A stretch of DNA of 64,000 nucleotides from Halocatena pleomorpha (GTDB lineage: Archaea > Halobacteriota > Halobacteria > Halobacteriales > Haloarculaceae). Under the pieces are notes generated by a model. It was not told where the DNA came from. It made no database searches and worked only from the letters and a program-made list of their open reading frames with translations. How positions within the stretch are numbered: position 1 is the first letter of the stretch; the number at the start of each line of letters is the position of its first letter. The position numbers were made by a program, and so were the translations under genes. Positions 17,654-26,111 of the stretch are shown piece by piece. The stretch is from NCBI RefSeq assembly GCF_003862495.1, contig NZ_RRCH01000029.1:93153-157152 (forward strand). The letters are read 5' to 3'.

Positions 17654-18514
17654 ATGTCAATACACTCGATCGTTCTCACGAAAGGGGTACCGGATTTCCG
17701 CGAAGGGCAAGTCTCGTTCGACGAGGACGGGCATTTAGAGCGGGGAAAGACACCGACAGTGATGAACCCGAACGACGAGCACGCGCTCCGGGGAGCACTG
17801 CAGACGAAAGTGCGCCACAGCGGGCGGGTAAGCGTGATGAGCATGGGTCCGCCGGGGTACGGCGACGTGCTCCAAGAGGCGATGGAGTCGGTGTACGCCG
17901 ACGATCTGTATTTGTTGTCGGATCGTGAGCTTGCGGCCTCGGACACGTGGGCGACGGCGATCACTCTCGCAACGGGGTTGGAGAAGCTCGGGGTTCCGGA
18001 TCTCGTTTTTGCGGGCTTCAAGACCGCCGACGGAGAGACGGGTCACACCGGCCCACAAACCTGTTGGGCGTTAGACCTCCCCATGATCACACACGTCGTT
18101 TCGATCGACGTAGACGAAGCGGAGCGAATAGTACGGGCACAGCGATTGGTTGAAGGCGATGTCGAGGAGATCGAGACCGTCGAGACCGAACTGCCCGCGT
18201 TCATCGTCGTCGATCCGGAGTTCGACACGAGCTACCGCACGGCCGGCGAGCGGTTAGTGTTGAAAGACTTGCGCGAGCGGACGACCGACCGTGCCGAAGA
18301 GCACGAGCAGCATCTGACGACGTGGGACCACGAGGATTTGAACCTCGATCCGGACTACATCGGATTGGACGGGTCGCCAACGATCGTTTCCTCGGTCGAT
18401 CCGATCCCGAAACCCCCTGCCGAACGCGACGCGACAGTGGTTGACCCGACCGATGAGGACGGAATGAGCGAAGTGTTCGAGGAGATGCAGCCGTTGGCTG
18501 CAGGGGGTGATTAA
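17654..18514 (+). CDS. etfB: Electron transfer flavoprotein beta subunit (FixA-like)
   Basis: The smaller subunit of the heterodimeric electron transfer flavoprotein. The 286-residue product has the ETF N-terminus (IVLTKGVPDFREGQV), the MNPNDEHALRGAL segment (residues about 37-49) and the signature region FAGFKTADGETGHTGPQTCWALDLP (about 118-142), where AMP/FAD contacts lie in this family. etfA follows after 2 nt and fixC overlaps etfA, so the three are one operon. An AT-rich promoter region with TATA-like elements precedes it (17560-17620). Confidence 0.92.
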   Translation: MSIHSIVLTKGVPDFREGQVSFDEDGHLERGKTPTVMNPNDEHALRGALQTKVRHSGRVSVMSMGPPGYGDVLQEAMESVYADDLYLLSDRELAASDTWATAITLATGLEKLGVPDLVFAGFKTADGETGHTGPQTCWALDLPMITHVVSIDVDEAERIVRAQRLVEGDVEEIETVETELPAFIVVDPEFDTSYRTAGERLVLKDLRERTTDRAEEHEQHLTTWDHEDLNLDPDYIGLDGSPTIVSSVDPIPKPPAERDATVVDPTDEDGMSEVFEEMQPLAAGGD

Positions 18515-18516
18515 TC

Positions 18517-20166
18517 GTGGCGGAACTTGACCCAAGTGAGTACACAATCGCGGAACTCGGCCCGGAGATCAAAGAGATCGAGGACGTAGCCACGCTTGAG
18601 GAGGTTCTCGAAGCTGAACGGAACACTAAAGATCGAGAGGGAGCGAAAACGCTCCTCGAAAGCCGGATCGAGAAGTTTAGCGAGGACGACGACGCCGATG
18701 TTGGGGATCTCGATCTCAGTGAGATGTCGGTCGCTGATCTCGGCAACGCTCTCCAAGACATCGACGAGATGGAGACGCTTGAATCGCTGCTCGAACGCGA
18801 AGCAGAGGAACAAAACCGCGACAGTGCGACGCGGCTCATCGAGAGCCGCATCGACTCGGTGGCCGGCAGCGGTGAGTCGGACATTGAACAAACTCAGCAA
18901 TCACCCGAAGAGAAACACCCAGAACTCGATCATCCGACAGCGGACAAAGGTCACGTTCGTGCGCTTGAGAACGGCACGTACCGCGACATGTGGGTGTACT
19001 GTGAGACCCAATCGGGCGCACTGCTCGATGTTTCCAAAGAGATGCTCGGCAAGGCTCGTCGGCTGATGGACGAGTACAACGAGAACTACGACGCGAACGA
19101 GCGCGTCGTCGCAGTGGTGATCGGAAATGACGTTGCTGGACTCGCAGAGGAAACCATCGGCTATGGGGCAGACGTTGCCGTCTACTACGAGGACGACCGG
19201 CTCGACCGGTTCCGGCATACGCCGTACACTGAGATCTTCGCTGACATGGCTCGTTCTGGGGGAGACTGGCGTGACTACGATGAGCCGCGCTACACGCTGT
19301 TTCCGGCGACGAACAACGGACGGGATCTCTCGGCACAAGTCCAGGCCGAACTCGACAGCGGGCTGGCAAGCGACTGTTCGGGGCTGTACATCGAGGAAAG
19401 CGTCATCAGCAATCCCGTCAAAACCGGCCGACCGGGCGAGAACAAGACGTTCGAACGCGTCTTACACATGAAGCGCCCGGATTTCAGCGGCTTCGAATAC
19501 TCAACTATCCTCTGTCTTGACAATCCTGCGCGGGAGTTCCATCCCCAAGGAGCGTCAGTGATACCGGGCAGTTTCGAACTGCCCGCGTTCGACGGCGACC
19601 GGGAGGGCCAACTCGTCGAACACGAACTGGCGCTGGATCCTGAGTGGCTTCAAGTTGAGGTAATCGCTTACGACCGACTCGACACCGGGGTGGATCTGTC
19701 GGACCACGACGTGGTTGTCGCGCTGGGTCGAGGGATCGGTGACGATCCGACGCACGGGATGGAACTCGGTGTTGAACTGGCAGACACGTTCGAAGACGCT
19801 GGCGTTGGAGTCTCACGAGGGATCGTTACGGGATCGTACGATTTCGCGGGACACATCGAGGGGTACACCCACGAAGAGCGCCAGATTGGCGAGACTGGTC
19901 AGGTCGTTGCGCCGAAGCTGTACATCGCTGCGGGTATCAGCGGTGCCATTCAGCACAAGGTCGGCATGGACGAATCGGAAACGATCATCGCGGTCAACAC
20001 CGATCCTGACGCACGGATCCGCGATTTCAGCGATTATTTCATCGAGGGCGATCTGTTCGAGGTGCTACCTCAACTGACGGCGGCGCTGAAAGCCGGAGAA
20101 CTGGATCTGAAAGCGGTTGCTGACGGTGGCGTCGGAGCGGACGATGGAGGTGATACTGATGAGTGA
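18517..20166 (+). CDS. etfA: Electron transfer flavoprotein alpha subunit (FixB-like) with duplicated N-terminal domain
   Basis: FAD-binding subunit of ETF. It starts with GTG at 18517, 2 nt after etfB. At 549 residues it is much longer than standard EtfA (about 310-340). The extra N-terminus is a tandem repeat: residues 3-51 (AELGPEIKEIEDVATLEEVL ... LLESRIE) and 64-111 (ADLGNALQDIDEMETLESLL ... LIESRID). The ETF alpha region follows, with the C-terminal FAD signature around GRGIGDDPTHGMELGVELA, GQVVAPKLYIAAGISGAIQH and AVNTDPDARI. The repeat also occurs in other haloarchaeal proteins and may be a dimerisation or docking module. Confidence 0.92.
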   Translation: MAELDPSEYTIAELGPEIKEIEDVATLEEVLEAERNTKDREGAKTLLESRIEKFSEDDDADVGDLDLSEMSVADLGNALQDIDEMETLESLLEREAEEQNRDSATRLIESRIDSVAGSGESDIEQTQQSPEEKHPELDHPTADKGHVRALENGTYRDMWVYCETQSGALLDVSKEMLGKARRLMDEYNENYDANERVVAVVIGNDVAGLAEETIGYGADVAVYYEDDRLDRFRHTPYTEIFADMARSGGDWRDYDEPRYTLFPATNNGRDLSAQVQAELDSGLASDCSGLYIEESVISNPVKTGRPGENKTFERVLHMKRPDFSGFEYSTILCLDNPAREFHPQGASVIPGSFELPAFDGDREGQLVEHELALDPEWLQVEVIAYDRLDTGVDLSDHDVVVALGRGIGDDPTHGMELGVELADTFEDAGVGVSRGIVTGSYDFAGHIEGYTHEERQIGETGQVVAPKLYIAAGISGAIQHKVGMDESETIIAVNTDPDARIRDFSDYFIEGDLFEVLPQLTAALKAGELDLKAVADGGVGADDGGDTDE

Positions 20167-21826
20167 AACATACGAACACTACGAAGCCGTCGTCGTCGGG
20201 GCCGGTCCCGGCGGTGCGGCCACAGCAGCGAAACTGGCGGATGAAGGCATCGAGACGCTCGTGTTAGAACGCGGCGTCGACGCGGGCGCAAAGAACGTTT
20301 CCGGCGGACTACTCTACGCCGAGCAGTCGGCACCCTACACGATCGACGACCTGTTTCCGGACATCCGTGCGGCGGCAACCGAACGGCCGATCACGGAGTA
20401 TTACATGCAGAACGTCGCCGGAGAGAAGGTCAAGGAGTACGATCTCACATCACTTCACGAGCACGACACGGCGTGGTCCGACGCAGTGCTCAGACGACGG
20501 ATGGATTCATGGCTCGCAGAGCGAGTTCACGAACGCACCCGTGAAACGGGTGGCGGACTGCTAACGGGGATTCACGCGAACGGACTGCTCCGAGAAAACG
20601 GGGAGATCGTTGGCGTCACCTGTGACGAGATCGATCCTATTCGGGCAGATCTCATTGTGGCTGCCGATGGAGTGAACAGCGAACTCGCACGCGACGCTGG
20701 CTTGATGGATTGGGACGAACCAGAAGAGTGGTTCCAAGGCGTCAAGGCGACCGTCGATATGCCGGCTGTCGATGATCGATTCGGAATCGAACCGGACGAG
20801 GGCGTCGCGCACCTGTTTTCCGGCGATCTATTCGAAGGCGTCCGTGGCGGGGGCTTTCTGTACACCAACACAGATTCGCTGTCGATTGGCGCGGTGTTCC
20901 ACCTCGACAGCCTCGTCGAAGAACGCGCCGAGCCACACGAACTGTTGAACGCGCTGCTCACCCATCCCTTGTTGGCCCGATGGCTTGGCGAGGAGTACAC
21001 CGAGGTCGAATACGCCGCGAAGCTCGTGCCCGATTCGAAAAAGGTGGCTCACACGTCGCCGCACAAGGACCGCCTTGTGCTTGTGGGTGACGCAGCCGGA
21101 CAGATGCAGGCCCAAGGGCCGATCATCAAGGGCATGAACCACGCAGTGAGTGCCGGTGCGCTGGCCGCCGAAGCGTTCGCGACAGCCAAGCGACGGAATA
21201 ATCCTGAATCGGCGGGCAAGCGATACGAGCGGAAACTCAAAGAGAGTGGCGTGATGAAGAAACTCAGACCGAAGCGCTACGAGCGGCTACGGCCGATCGG
21301 TGAACGCGAGAAAACGACTGATGTGGTCGATCGGTTGCTCACATCGCCAATCGGTCGCGTCGGACTCAAAGCGATGGACTCTATCGGGTTGGTAGAGCGG
21401 CTGTACAGTTCACCGTTCATGTCGATGTCGATCCCGGACACACGAACGCCTTACGTCACGCTGCCAACGGTTATCGCGGAGGAACTCGGCGCGCCAGTTC
21501 GTGACCGATCCACTGTCGAGCCACCGAGCCTTGAAGAACGGATCGGTGAGTTGACGTACGACACGGATATCGGTAATCCGCACATCCGACTGCGCGATAG
21601 CTCGGTAGAAGCGAGCGGAACGGCCGTTTCTGCGTGTCCCGTCAGTGCGACAGATTTCGGTGGCGGCTGTTACCGGGAGGAGACGATCACGACTAACGGT
21701 GATACGAAACACGTCGTGAGTCTTGACACCCAGCCGTGTATCGAGTGTGGGACGTGTGCTGTCGTTGCCGACACCGATTGGGAACATCCGGGCGGTGGCA
21801 AGGGCGTCGAATTCACTCGCGGCTAA
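20159..21826 (+). CDS. fixC: FixC-like flavoprotein (ETF:quinone oxidoreductase) fused to a FixX-like ferredoxin domain
   Basis: A 555-residue flavoprotein that takes electrons from ETF to the quinone pool. The N-terminal dinucleotide motif VVGAGPGG spans residues 12-19, followed by a geranylgeranyl-reductase-type FAD domain (GDAAGQMQAQGPIIKGMNHA). The C-terminal about 60 residues form a FixX-like [4Fe-4S] domain: ACPVSATDF and CIECGTC. The ATG at 20159 overlaps etfA by 8 nt. With etfB and etfA it gives a complete EtfABCX set in three genes. FixABCX complexes can couple NADH oxidation to both ferredoxin and quinone reduction; whether this one bifurcates electrons is unknown. Confidence 0.9.
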   Translation: MSETYEHYEAVVVGAGPGGAATAAKLADEGIETLVLERGVDAGAKNVSGGLLYAEQSAPYTIDDLFPDIRAAATERPITEYYMQNVAGEKVKEYDLTSLHEHDTAWSDAVLRRRMDSWLAERVHERTRETGGGLLTGIHANGLLRENGEIVGVTCDEIDPIRADLIVAADGVNSELARDAGLMDWDEPEEWFQGVKATVDMPAVDDRFGIEPDEGVAHLFSGDLFEGVRGGGFLYTNTDSLSIGAVFHLDSLVEERAEPHELLNALLTHPLLARWLGEEYTEVEYAAKLVPDSKKVAHTSPHKDRLVLVGDAAGQMQAQGPIIKGMNHAVSAGALAAEAFATAKRRNNPESAGKRYERKLKESGVMKKLRPKRYERLRPIGEREKTTDVVDRLLTSPIGRVGLKAMDSIGLVERLYSSPFMSMSIPDTRTPYVTLPTVIAEELGAPVRDRSTVEPPSLEERIGELTYDTDIGNPHIRLRDSSVEASGTAVSACPVSATDFGGGCYREETITTNGDTKHVVSLDTQPCIECGTCAVVADTDWEHPGGGKGVEFTRG

Positions 21827-21836
21827 TCCACAGAGC

Positions 21837-22229
21837 ATGAACACCGAACGCCACGAGCGGATCGCTACGCTGACCGAACAGGCCCGTCAGGATCGAGCGG
21901 CGTTCGAACCACCGGCGGACCCGCCCGATGAGGAGCGCGCCGTCGGACTGCTCCGGAACGGCGTTGGACCTGCTGTTAGCGTGTATATCGAAGCACACGC
22001 CACCGACGAACCAGCACGGTTCGATCCCGGCGAACTGTCGCGGCTCGAACGCGCGATGAACGACTGGCTCACCCTGTACGCTCGGTGCTATGACGTGTCA
22101 ATCGACGCTGAATTCACCGTTCGTGAAGCCGCTGAACTGCTGCTCGAAACGCACGATATCAAGGATACGGCACAGCTGTTGACTCAAGTACCACCGCGTG
22201 CTAGAAACAACACCGGTACAAATGGTTAA
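21837..22229 (+). CDS. Haloarchaeal conserved protein downstream of fixC (DUF8055-like)
   Basis: An acidic 130-residue soluble protein, MNTERHERIATLTEQ..., predicted mostly helical. The central region (LLRNGVGPAVSVYIEAH, FDPGELSRLERAMNDWL, LYARCYDVSIDAEFTVREAAELLLE) resembles a small haloarchaeal family that I associate with a position next to etf/fix genes. It starts 10 bp after fixC and is probably co-transcribed, which suggests a supporting role for the electron-transfer complex. No cofactor motif is seen. Confidence 0.65.
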   Translation: MNTERHERIATLTEQARQDRAAFEPPADPPDEERAVGLLRNGVGPAVSVYIEAHATDEPARFDPGELSRLERAMNDWLTLYARCYDVSIDAEFTVREAAELLLETHDIKDTAQLLTQVPPRARNNTGTNG

Positions 22230-22254
22230 GTAGTGAGGTGTGATATTATTACAC

Positions 22255-22986
22255 ATGCAGTTCTCCGATGAGCTCGAATTCACCCACCGAGACCGGAAGG
22301 ATGTGTACGAACATGTCGAGCGATACGGGACTGTCGAGTACGAAGCGGCACGAACAGCACTCAACATGGAACCGTCGGCATTCGGCCATCACGTAGCGAT
22401 TCTAAAGCGCGATGGGATTATCAGAGAGGACGACAATCATCTTTCGATCGCGTTCGAGAGCGGGACCGAACAGCGGTTTTCGGAGGATGATGTCGAAATC
22501 GTGATCCGTCAAGCTCACGAGAGCGATCTCAGCGGACTCGTTGGGGCGATCCGGACGGCCATCGACGACGAGACGTACATCGTTGCCGAAAACATCGCGG
22601 ACATCGTTGATCACGAGAACGTCTTGCTCCGGCACAATGATCTTCGATCCCGCGTGTTTTTCGTTGCGACGGTCAACGAGGACGTGGTTGGATGGGTACA
22701 TCTCAACGCGCCCGAAATCGAAAAACTGAGCCACACAGCGGAACTCACTGTCGGCGTCCTCCCCGCGTATCGCGGGTACGGGATCGGGAGTCGTCTGCTC
22801 CAACGCGGACTGGAATGGGCCTCTGAACAGGGGTATGAAAAGGTGTACAACAGCGTTCCCTCTACTAACGAAGAGGCGATCGAATTCCTCGACAGCCATG
22901 GCTGGGAAACCGAAGCGGTTCGGGAAGATCATTACCTGATCAATGGTGAATACATCGATGAGGTAATGATGGCTGTCTCACTTTAG
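22255..22986 (+). CDS. Winged-helix plus GNAT acetyltransferase fusion
   Basis: The 243-residue protein joins an N-terminal ArsR-like winged helix-turn-helix (about residues 8-70: DVYEHVERYGTVEYEAARTA... HHVAILKRDGII) to a GNAT N-acetyltransferase domain (about 85-243) with the acetyl-CoA loop LPAYRGYGIGSRLLQ and the C-terminal FLDSHGWETEAVREDHYLI segment. It may regulate genes or acetylate a small molecule or protein in response to a bound ligand. The start MQFSDELEF at 22255 was preferred over ATG 22240; the transcript looks nearly leaderless. Its 3' end overlaps that of the convergent small zinc protein by 4 nt. Confidence 0.8.
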   Translation: MQFSDELEFTHRDRKDVYEHVERYGTVEYEAARTALNMEPSAFGHHVAILKRDGIIREDDNHLSIAFESGTEQRFSEDDVEIVIRQAHESDLSGLVGAIRTAIDDETYIVAENIADIVDHENVLLRHNDLRSRVFFVATVNEDVVGWVHLNAPEIEKLSHTAELTVGVLPAYRGYGIGSRLLQRGLEWASEQGYEKVYNSVPSTNEEAIEFLDSHGWETEAVREDHYLINGEYIDEVMMAVSL

Positions 22987-23144
22987 GGCCACTGCTCTTC
23001 GGTCCCATCGAGCGGCTCAGCCACAACACCGTCCTGCTGGGCTAACGCCCGCGCGTGGGCTGGACAGACGGCTCTGGTGTCTGCCCACGGTATGTAGAGC
23101 CTGACCGCTGTGCTGTTCTCACACTCCGAAACGTCACAGGACAT
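22983..23144 (-). CDS. Small Cys/His protein of a conserved haloarchaeal type (53 aa)
   Basis: Reads MSCDVSECENSTAVRLYIPW, then ADTRAVCPAHARALAQQDGV and a short acidic tail. The C-x4-C pair near the N-terminus and the CPAH motif (Cys 27, His 30) form a C-C-C-H set able to bind one zinc ion, as in other short haloarchaeal zinc microproteins. A good ribosome binding site (GGAGG about 7 nt upstream) precedes the ATG at 23144. The ORF is under 60 codons and easily missed. It converges on the wHTH-GNAT gene, with stops overlapping. Function is unknown; a nucleic-acid or protein-binding zinc finger is likely. Confidence 0.75.
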   Translation of the reverse strand: MSCDVSECENSTAVRLYIPWADTRAVCPAHARALAQQDGVVAEPLDGTEEQWP

Positions 23145-23238
23145 ACCCTCCGTAGCACACCGATCCTAACAGTCGTTCCGCCCGTACTACCAGTCGATCC
23201 GTGCCGTAGATCATCACACCTGATCAATATGAATTGTA

Positions 23239-23250
23239 TTAATATATTAA
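23239..23250. promoter_or_regulatory. AT palindrome upstream of the metallothionein-like gene
   Basis: TTAATATATTAA is a perfect 12-bp palindrome 49-60 bp before the ATG at 23299 and just upstream of the presumed TATA box TTTATT (23261-23266). It may be a regulator site or simply AT-rich promoter DNA. Confidence 0.3.
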
Positions 23251-23298
23251 CCAATAATGTTTTATTTCACTACATTATTCATCAATACGGAGTCAATC

Positions 23299-23412
23299 AT
23301 GCAAACGAAGCGTTCGATCGGAAACACGCGGCGTGAGTACCGATGTGGTGAGTGTACGTGTGGCCCGGACTGTGAGTGTGGCGGGGATTGCGGTGGCAAC
23401 TGCACGTGTTGA
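23299..23412 (+). CDS. Metallothionein-like Cys-rich microprotein (37 aa)
   Basis: The short frame encodes MQTKRSIGNTRREYR followed by a tail with eight cysteines (16, 19, 21, 25, 27, 31, 35, 37) in 22 residues, including three C-x-C motifs (CTC, CEC, CTC). This density and the C-x-C spacing are the hallmark of metallothioneins, which bind Zn, Cu or Cd in thiolate clusters; the tail otherwise contains only Gly, Glu, Asp, Thr, Pro and Asn, with no aromatic residue. A TATA-like box (23261-23266) and a GGAG motif 6 nt before the ATG support expression. It sits divergent from the small zinc protein and converges on DUF456, with a hairpin just after the stop. It could instead be a chance Cys-rich ORF. 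Confidence 0.55.
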   Translation: MQTKRSIGNTRREYRCGECTCGPDCECGGDCGGNCTC

Positions 23413-23419
23413 GTCGCCC

Positions 23420-23437
23420 GTGTTCCTACAGGAACAC
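23420..23437. terminator. Hairpin between convergent genes
   Basis: GTGTTCC-TACA-GGAACAC is a perfect 7-bp stem with a 4-nt loop, 8 nt after the metallothionein-like stop and overlapping the last codons of the convergent DUF456 gene. It could act in termination on either strand, though no strong T-tract follows. Confidence 0.35.
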
Positions 23438-23908
23438 TGCTACCACGAACAGCACGAACATGCTAGCGGTGAGTAGTAGCTGCATGGCGGCCGATCCAAC
23501 GACGCCGGCTGTTGCGAACAGCGCGGCTTTCGCGCCGGCTTTGGCGTCTCGGTGACGGACGTATTCGGCAAGGAAGACGGTGCCAGCGATTCCCACCAAC
23601 AGCCCGAGCGGACCGGTGAGAAACAGCAACACGACGCCAACGACGGCAGCGAGTCCGGTTGTCACGAGCGTCGCACCACCGGCGCGGGCGGTGATCGCGC
23701 CACCGAAGAGATCGGCCAGAATCGCACTGAGACCGAGGACGGTGAGGACGAACACCGCGACCAGACCGGGGTCAGAAAACCCCGTCGACCACCAGTACAG
23801 AACCACGCCCAGCAGCGAGAGGGGAGCGCCCGGCAGCATCGGAACGCCGCTCCCGACGACACCAACGAGCAACAACACCACCGCAACGAGTAACACGAGT
23901 TCACTCAT
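23426..23908 (-). CDS. DUF456 family membrane protein
   Basis: A 160-residue hydrophobic protein starting MSELVLLVAVVLLLVGVVGS with about five transmembrane segments. The sequence GSGVPMLPGAPLSLLGVVLYWWSTG and the later GPLGLLVGIAGTVFLAEY are typical of DUF456, a family of unknown function with glycine-rich helices. The ATG at 23908 overlaps the tmcA stop by 8 nt, so it is the second gene of a tmcA operon. An upstream in-frame ATG would add about 30 residues lying inside tmcA and was not chosen. Confidence 0.85.
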   Translation of the reverse strand: MSELVLLVAVVLLLVGVVGSGVPMLPGAPLSLLGVVLYWWSTGFSDPGLVAVFVLTVLGLSAILADLFGGAITARAGGATLVTTGLAAVVGVVLLFLTGPLGLLVGIAGTVFLAEYVRHRDAKAGAKAALFATAGVVGSAAMQLLLTASMFVLFVVAVFL

Positions 23909-26111
23909 CGTACCAGCTCCGCTCGTCTTGGGCCGCGCTCGTCCCGTACTGATCGACCAGTGGGCGGAGCGTGCGACCGAGCGCCCGCCGACAGCCACTC
24001 GATGAATGAAAGTCCAGCGCCGTTGCTACTGCCGACCACGGGCGGGCCTGTAACACTCGTGTGACAAGTAGTCGTTCTTGCCGGGACGAAAGTGAGTCAC
24101 ACGCCTGGTCGCTCAAAGCCGTAAGCGCAAGGCGTCGGAACGGCTCGGGATGCATGTCGAACTGACCGGGACCGTACGCCGCGCTGGCGACGAGTCGCCA
24201 CTCCCGATCTGTGAGATCCGCCGTGATTGCGGTATCGGTCGCCCTAAGAGCTGCCCGCACGACATCGGGATCAACGCCCGAGAGGGTGTCCGTCAGCATC
24301 CCGCCGATCCGGGCACGAAACCAGTCGGCGTGGCGATCGTACAGCCCGGACGACCCTGAACGGAGCATCACCGCGCTGTGTTCGCCGCTGGTCTCGTTTC
24401 TGGTTGTTGAAAGGTGTACCATTCGATATCCATTACGGTTCCAAAACCGAATGAGTTCGGGCGTCGCTCCGTAAGCGACGCCGAACCAGTCGGCGTCGAA
24501 TTCGGCGTGGATCGATTCCAACAGCCGCGTTCCGAGTCCACGCGAGCGCACTGCCGGGTGGGTCGCGATGCGCATGACTCTCTGTCCGATCGGTTTCGTC
24601 GCCTCAGGATCACGGAGTTGGCCCGTGAGCAAATCTGGTAGCATGTTCCCCTGTAGCCGTTCGCCACGGTAGGCCGCGCGTCGTGTTTCCGAGGCAAGAC
24701 CGCCTTCGCGGGCGAGCAACGCGACCGCCACGACGTGCCCATCGTGTGTCAGAGTCCGCACGGAGAGGTTCGGCGCGTCGAGCACGCGAGCGAGGTCGTC
24801 GGGTTCGGTTCGGTAGTGAGCAAGCACAAGAAGGCCGAACAGCTCCCGAAGCTGGTGTTCGTCGTCAAGCAGGCCGGCTGGTGTCGGTCGCTCGTAATCG
24901 ACGGTGTCGGGTCGTGCGTCGGTCACTAACTGGTCGACAACCGGCCGCGCATCGAGTAAGAGCGTATGGAACGCCCACCGCTCGATCGGATCCGTGGGCG
25001 CATACCGAATCGGGGTGTCCATCGTGCATTCGGTAACGTCGAGCGCGCTGTCTTCGAGCCGATCGCGGAACCGCACGGAGAACCCACGGCCAGCGCCTTC
25101 ATACCCGTGGATGGTGGTGGTGAACACCACTGGCGTGGAGGTGAGAAACCGTTCCAGCAACCCCACTGGAAGCGCGGCGGCCTCGTCAACGACGACGGCG
25201 TCGGGATCGTTTGGAAGCGCCGTTGCACTGTCGGGCGGTTCGAAGTACACCCGCCCACCCGTTGTCGTGCGGAGATCGGTCTCTGTCGTCTCGCTGAGCA
25301 CGTCGAGCTGTTCACATAACTCCCGAGCGCGAGCGAATACTGCCGTGGTGCCAGTCACGGCTGGCGCGGTCACGAGAACGCGTCGCCCTGTGGCCGCGAG
25401 CGAACCGGCTGCGAGACCTGCCGCGCTGGATTTCCCCCGGCCGCGATCGGTTTCAACGACGGTGGCACAGCCCGGCTCACGAAGCCGTTCGAGCGTCCGG
25501 AGCGTTCGGGCTTGGTCCGTGGTGAGACAGGCTTGGTAGGCAGCCGCCGGAAACGCATGATTCGGCGGTGGCTGGGGCTGAACCGCCGTGGTCGTCGGTG
25601 ACGGATCGGTCGTCCCTTCGTGAACCACTGTCTGCGTCGTCAGATCCACGATGGCGATACCGTCGTGACGGCGGAGCAGCGAGACCAGGCGGCGACGGAA
25701 TCGTCCTGTCACATCCGCCACATCGTCGGGCGGAACGGCGAGCGTCGCATCGAACTGGTCGCGGCGATCGACCCACGAATCGAGCGGTGGTGTTAACAAC
25801 ACGAACAATCCCCCCCCGTCGACCGCGCCAGCGACGCGACCGATGGTGTTGGGACGACACTCCTCGTGTGCGTCGATGACGATACAGTCGTGTGTCGTCC
25901 CGAGGAGCGTCGTTACTTGCGTTGGGGAATATCGATCGAGGCGTTCGGCAGACTGGTGTCCGACGAGCACCGCGTCGTCGAAATCGGCGGCGGAAACCAC
26001 TGTTGTCGCGGCGTCGAGTGTACTCTCGTGGGAGCCGGTGAGCACAAGCAGCCGTCGCTCGTTCGCGCGTCGGGCCTCGGCCAGAAGCGTATCCACAAGT
26101 TCCCCGAGCAT
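23901..26111 (-). CDS. tmcA: tRNA(Met) cytidine N4-acetyltransferase
   Basis: An ATP- and acetyl-CoA-dependent enzyme forming N4-acetylcytidine; archaeal homologues acetylate tRNA and can also act on other RNAs. The 736-residue protein has an N-terminal domain, an RNA-helicase module with Walker A DRGRGKSSAAG (Lys 227) and DAVVVDEAAALP (Walker B, Glu-containing), and a GNAT domain with RIATHPAVRSRGLGTRLLESI. The start MLGELVDTLLAEARRANERR at 26111 is preferred over a start at 26306, whose extra 65 residues look non-coding. DUF456 overlaps the 3' end by 8 nt. Confidence 0.93.
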   Translation of the reverse strand: MLGELVDTLLAEARRANERRLLVLTGSHESTLDAATTVVSAADFDDAVLVGHQSAERLDRYSPTQVTTLLGTTHDCIVIDAHEECRPNTIGRVAGAVDGGGLFVLLTPPLDSWVDRRDQFDATLAVPPDDVADVTGRFRRRLVSLLRRHDGIAIVDLTTQTVVHEGTTDPSPTTTAVQPQPPPNHAFPAAAYQACLTTDQARTLRTLERLREPGCATVVETDRGRGKSSAAGLAAGSLAATGRRVLVTAPAVTGTTAVFARARELCEQLDVLSETTETDLRTTTGGRVYFEPPDSATALPNDPDAVVVDEAAALPVGLLERFLTSTPVVFTTTIHGYEGAGRGFSVRFRDRLEDSALDVTECTMDTPIRYAPTDPIERWAFHTLLLDARPVVDQLVTDARPDTVDYERPTPAGLLDDEHQLRELFGLLVLAHYRTEPDDLARVLDAPNLSVRTLTHDGHVVAVALLAREGGLASETRRAAYRGERLQGNMLPDLLTGQLRDPEATKPIGQRVMRIATHPAVRSRGLGTRLLESIHAEFDADWFGVAYGATPELIRFWNRNGYRMVHLSTTRNETSGEHSAVMLRSGSSGLYDRHADWFRARIGGMLTDTLSGVDPDVVRAALRATDTAITADLTDREWRLVASAAYGPGQFDMHPEPFRRLALTALSDQACDSLSSRQERLLVTRVLQARPWSAVATALDFHSSSGCRRALGRTLRPLVDQYGTSAAQDERSWYDE

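Noticed and set aside
23055..23336. 93-codon plus-strand frame across the small zinc gene and its promoter
   Set aside because: It overlaps the better-supported minus-strand zinc microprotein and the AT-rich promoter; its composition looks non-coding.
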